Of a DNA stretch of 15,605 nucleotides, positions 14,131-15,605 are shown one piece after another; within the stretch, counting starts at the first letter, position 1, and each line of letters opens with the position of its first letter. A program made the position numbers and the translations under genes. Source of the DNA: Bacillota bacterium (GTDB lineage Bacteria; Bacillota; UBA4882; UBA8346); contig JAFABB010000041.1 in the NCBI GenBank assembly GCA_023426245.1, positions 1-15,605 of the forward strand. Direction: 5' to 3'. A model generated the notes under the pieces. That model was not told the DNA's origin. It ran no database searches and saw only the letters and a program-made list of their open reading frames with translations.

Positions 14131-14841
14131 TTAAATCCCGCCTTTTGCCCGTGTATTTCCTTGCCGCCATGGCCAAATTCCGGACCCTTTCCTTCCCGGA
14201 GAAACCAAGGGGGGCAACTCTTTCATCTTATGAATAAAATGCTGCACCGGGTAATTTTTAAATTCCTTTTTCTTTGTCGTCCCGGTTAGGGAGGCAATAA
14301 AAGGGATATTGGCGTTCCAAGCCGTTTGGGCATCAATTAGGCTATCGCCGATCAATAGGCATTGTCCCAGCGGGACATTGAGCCTGGCGGCTGCTAAAAA
14401 AACCCCTCCGGGATCCGGTTTGGCTTTTTGAACATCGTCGCCGCCAATAATGATATCTACTAAATCCGCAATTCCTTTTTCAAGAAGAAAGCCTTCAATC
14501 CGTTGACGGACTTTGGTCGATACGATCCCGATCCGGTGAGTGTCCGCTCTTAGGGATTGAAATGTTTCCTCAACCGAATCATAGAGAACGGTTAATTCAT
14601 TCATAACCTGATCGGCCCTGATTTTAAAAAGGGCTTTAAAATCCTGAAGCCGGGCTTCCTGACTCTGACCGGTGAGTCTGATAAAAGTGTCCTCAAGGGT
14701 AAGTCCGATCAGTCTCGAGATTTCCTCTGAGCCCGCTTTCTTAAAACCCATTTCTTGCAAGGCATAATTAACGCTTTCGATAATTCCCGCCGAAGAGTCC
14801 GCTAAAGTGTAATCGAAATCAAATAAAATCAAATTACCCAT
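14131..14841 (-). CDS. HAD-superfamily phosphatase, phosphoglycolate phosphatase-like
   Basis: A 236-residue HAD hydrolase of the PGP/PpaX-like group, acting on a small phosphorylated metabolite (exact substrate unknown). Motif I is DFDYT at 8-12 with nucleophile Asp8 and Asp10; motif II is S108 in GIVSTK; motif III is Lys141 in KAKPDP; motif IV is GDSLID at 165-170. The cap domain lies between about 16 and 82. The ATG follows AAGGAG at somewhat long spacing. After the usual end near KELPPL the protein carries about 23 extra basic, Gly/Arg/Trp-rich residues (SPGRKGSGIWPWRQ...), which may be a shifted or extended tail. It is first in a two-gene unit with the GNAT gene. Confidence 0.9.
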   Translation of the reverse strand: MGNLILFDFDYTLADSSAGIIESVNYALQEMGFKKAGSEEISRLIGLTLEDTFIRLTGQSQEARLQDFKALFKIRADQVMNELTVLYDSVEETFQSLRADTHRIGIVSTKVRQRIEGFLLEKGIADLVDIIIGGDDVQKAKPDPGGVFLAAARLNVPLGQCLLIGDSLIDAQTAWNANIPFIASLTGTTKKKEFKNYPVQHFIHKMKELPPLVSPGRKGSGIWPWRQGNTRAKGGI

Positions 14842-14887
14842 GAACCCTATTGCTCCTTAAATTGGATTTTCCAAAATTCTAAAGTTG

Positions 14888-15490
14888 TCACCGTGTCTCT
14901 TGCGAATGTTCAACCCCTTGATGATTGGATGTCAGATTTTTTGCCATTTTGTAATGAGGAATGGTCACTTCGATGAATTCCTGGCTAACGATTTCATAAT
15001 CTTGCTTCTGATAAAAGTTGACTGCTGTTTTTCTGGCGTTTAACACCATCCTCCGCTAACCTAGTAAAACGTTCTCTAAATAAGTACTCAATGATTGTGA
15101 ACGTTTTACTTAAGTAGAGCGCATCTTCCCCATTTCTGATTGCCGTTTATTTACGATACGCTCTACTAGATCCCTAGCCAATTCTTCCGCGAAAATCACC
15201 AGCCGGCTGCCGATATGATTTCCCCGATACGCCTCATTGACTGCAACTTACCGCATCTTAATCTCCCTATTATTTAATGGAGTCAGAATTAAAACCCCGA
15301 GTAAAGTCTCCTGATAAAACGCCCCGATGTGATAATCCTTTTTTTCACTTTCCAAATCATCATTATAAACGCTCAAACCGAGGGGTTTTCGCAGAATTAA
15401 ATCCCGCAATTCAAGCTCTTGTTGATACTCGTATGTATCGGGCAGAACTTGCCGGATCGCGCAGTCCCCTCGGGCTTCAAGGCTAAACAT
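14888..15490 (-). pseudogene. Broken GNAT acetyltransferase gene
   Basis: One reading frame of 201 codons covers a whole GNAT protein but contains three stops. The N-terminal part reads IRQVLPDTYEYQQELELRD and later IKMR, then TAA (15246-15248), where the family usually has Gln in MRQVAV, so CAA to TAA is likely. The frame goes on with VAVNEAYRGNHIGSRLVIF and EELARDL, is interrupted by a two-hairpin insert (TAA at 15110-15112), then TAG (15056-15058) before RRMVLNARKTAVNFYQKQDY and EFIEVTIPHYKM, a typical GNAT C-terminus. Without the net 105-bp insert the protein would be about 165 residues, the normal family length. The frame is kept throughout, so there is no indel other than the insert. 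The ATG at 15488-15490 overlaps the transposase remnant by 8 bp and may not be the original start. Confidence 0.85.
15061..15169. mobile_element. Small two-hairpin insertion element flanked by CTAG
   Basis: The element interrupts the GNAT pseudogene between codons for ARDL and G-x-RRMVLNAR. It has CTAG at both ends (15061-15064 and 15166-15169), a net added length of 105 bp, and two adjacent stem-loops. The first is a perfect 12-bp stem AGTAAAACGTTC/GAACGTTTTACT (15063-15074 and 15099-15110) with a 24-nt loop. The second is a 13-bp stem AGTAGAGCGCATC/GATACGCTCTACT (15113-15125 and 15155-15167) with one mismatch and a 29-nt loop. The outer ends are CTAGTARARCG-like on both sides. It has no coding capacity, so it would be a MITE-like or REP-like sequence moved by a transposase encoded elsewhere. 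The family is not one I recognise. Confidence 0.7.
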
Positions 15491-15605
15491 TACCCATATC
15501 TCGGAAAGAAGGCTGAATTGATCGAAAATAATCAACAAATAAAAGGCCTTCATTAAGTTTTTGGAGACCGCGCCATAATACTTTGGCGCCTGGTTTACCA
15601 TCATG
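15483..15605 (-). CDS. C-terminal fragment of a transposase, possibly IS4 family (cut by window edge)
   Basis: The last 40 codons of a gene running off the right edge of the window. The frame enters as HDGKPGAKVLWRGLQKLNEG and ends PSFRDMGNV with TAG at 15483-15485. D-G-x-P-G-x-K-x-x-W-R-G-L-x-x-L close to the C-terminus is the pattern I know from IS4-type transposases, where it follows the last catalytic helix. No clear IS terminal inverted repeat is seen after the stop; the GNAT pseudogene begins immediately, overlapping it by 8 bp. This fits an old, truncated insertion. The competing frame over the same bases, open from 15604, gives no recognisable protein before the GNAT part. Confidence 0.6.
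   Translation of the reverse strand, partial: HDGKPGAKVLWRGLQKLNEGLLFVDYFRSIQPSFRDMGNV

Noticed and set aside
15248..15604. 118-residue gene from the ATG at 15604
   Set aside because: Its first 38 residues overlie, in another frame, the recognisable transposase C-terminus; only the part from about 15490 resembles GNAT, and that ends at a premature stop.

Overview
The window looks like a chromosomal segment of an anaerobic, saccharolytic bacterium of the Bacillota (Firmicutes). The grounds are strong purine-rich ribosome binding sites, a tRNA-Tyr / tRNA-fMet / tRNA-Thr / tuf order, a YesM/YesN-type two-component system beside a sugar ABC importer, and moderate GC. The substrate-binding protein has a signal peptide without a lipobox cysteine, which would fit a diderm lineage of that phylum. 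The lineage is an inference; no 16S gene is present.

Layout. Positions 1-773 hold a housekeeping block on the minus strand: the start of tuf (cut by the window edge), three tRNA genes and a near-perfect promoter. Positions 774-1347 carry no gene I can name. Positions 1348-9444 are one co-oriented minus-strand locus. In transcription order it holds a sensor histidine kinase, an AraC-type response regulator, a sugar-binding protein, two ABC permeases and a sulfatase. The logical reading is a system that senses an external sugar, imports it and removes a sulfate ester in the cytoplasm. A promoter and a dyad separate the regulator pair from the transport genes. No ATPase gene is present, so the importer probably uses an ATPase encoded elsewhere.

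Positions 9676-10681 hold a plus-strand gene of unknown function with a clear promoter and ribosome binding site. At 10936-11220 is a small protein resembling phage-type ABA-sandwich proteins. Positions 11361-11820 are unusual non-genic DNA: a short GC-rich periodic repeat, then twelve exactly phased 21-bp units whose consensus is a perfect palindrome and which stays open as a heptad-repeat frame on both strands, then a possible terminator. Positions 11883-13244 encode a cytoplasmic GH28 pectinase, so the organism probably uses pectin fragments.

Positions 13693-14841 hold a HAD phosphatase and a GNAT acetyltransferase, directly abutting. From 14888 to the end the DNA is decayed: a second GNAT gene is broken by three in-frame stops and by a 105-bp two-hairpin insertion flanked by CTAG, and behind it lies the C-terminal end of what looks like a transposase, running off the window.

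The most interesting items are the palindromic 21-bp array (11499-11750), the small two-hairpin insertion element (15061-15169), the dedicated sulfated-sugar locus and the orphan gene at 9737.
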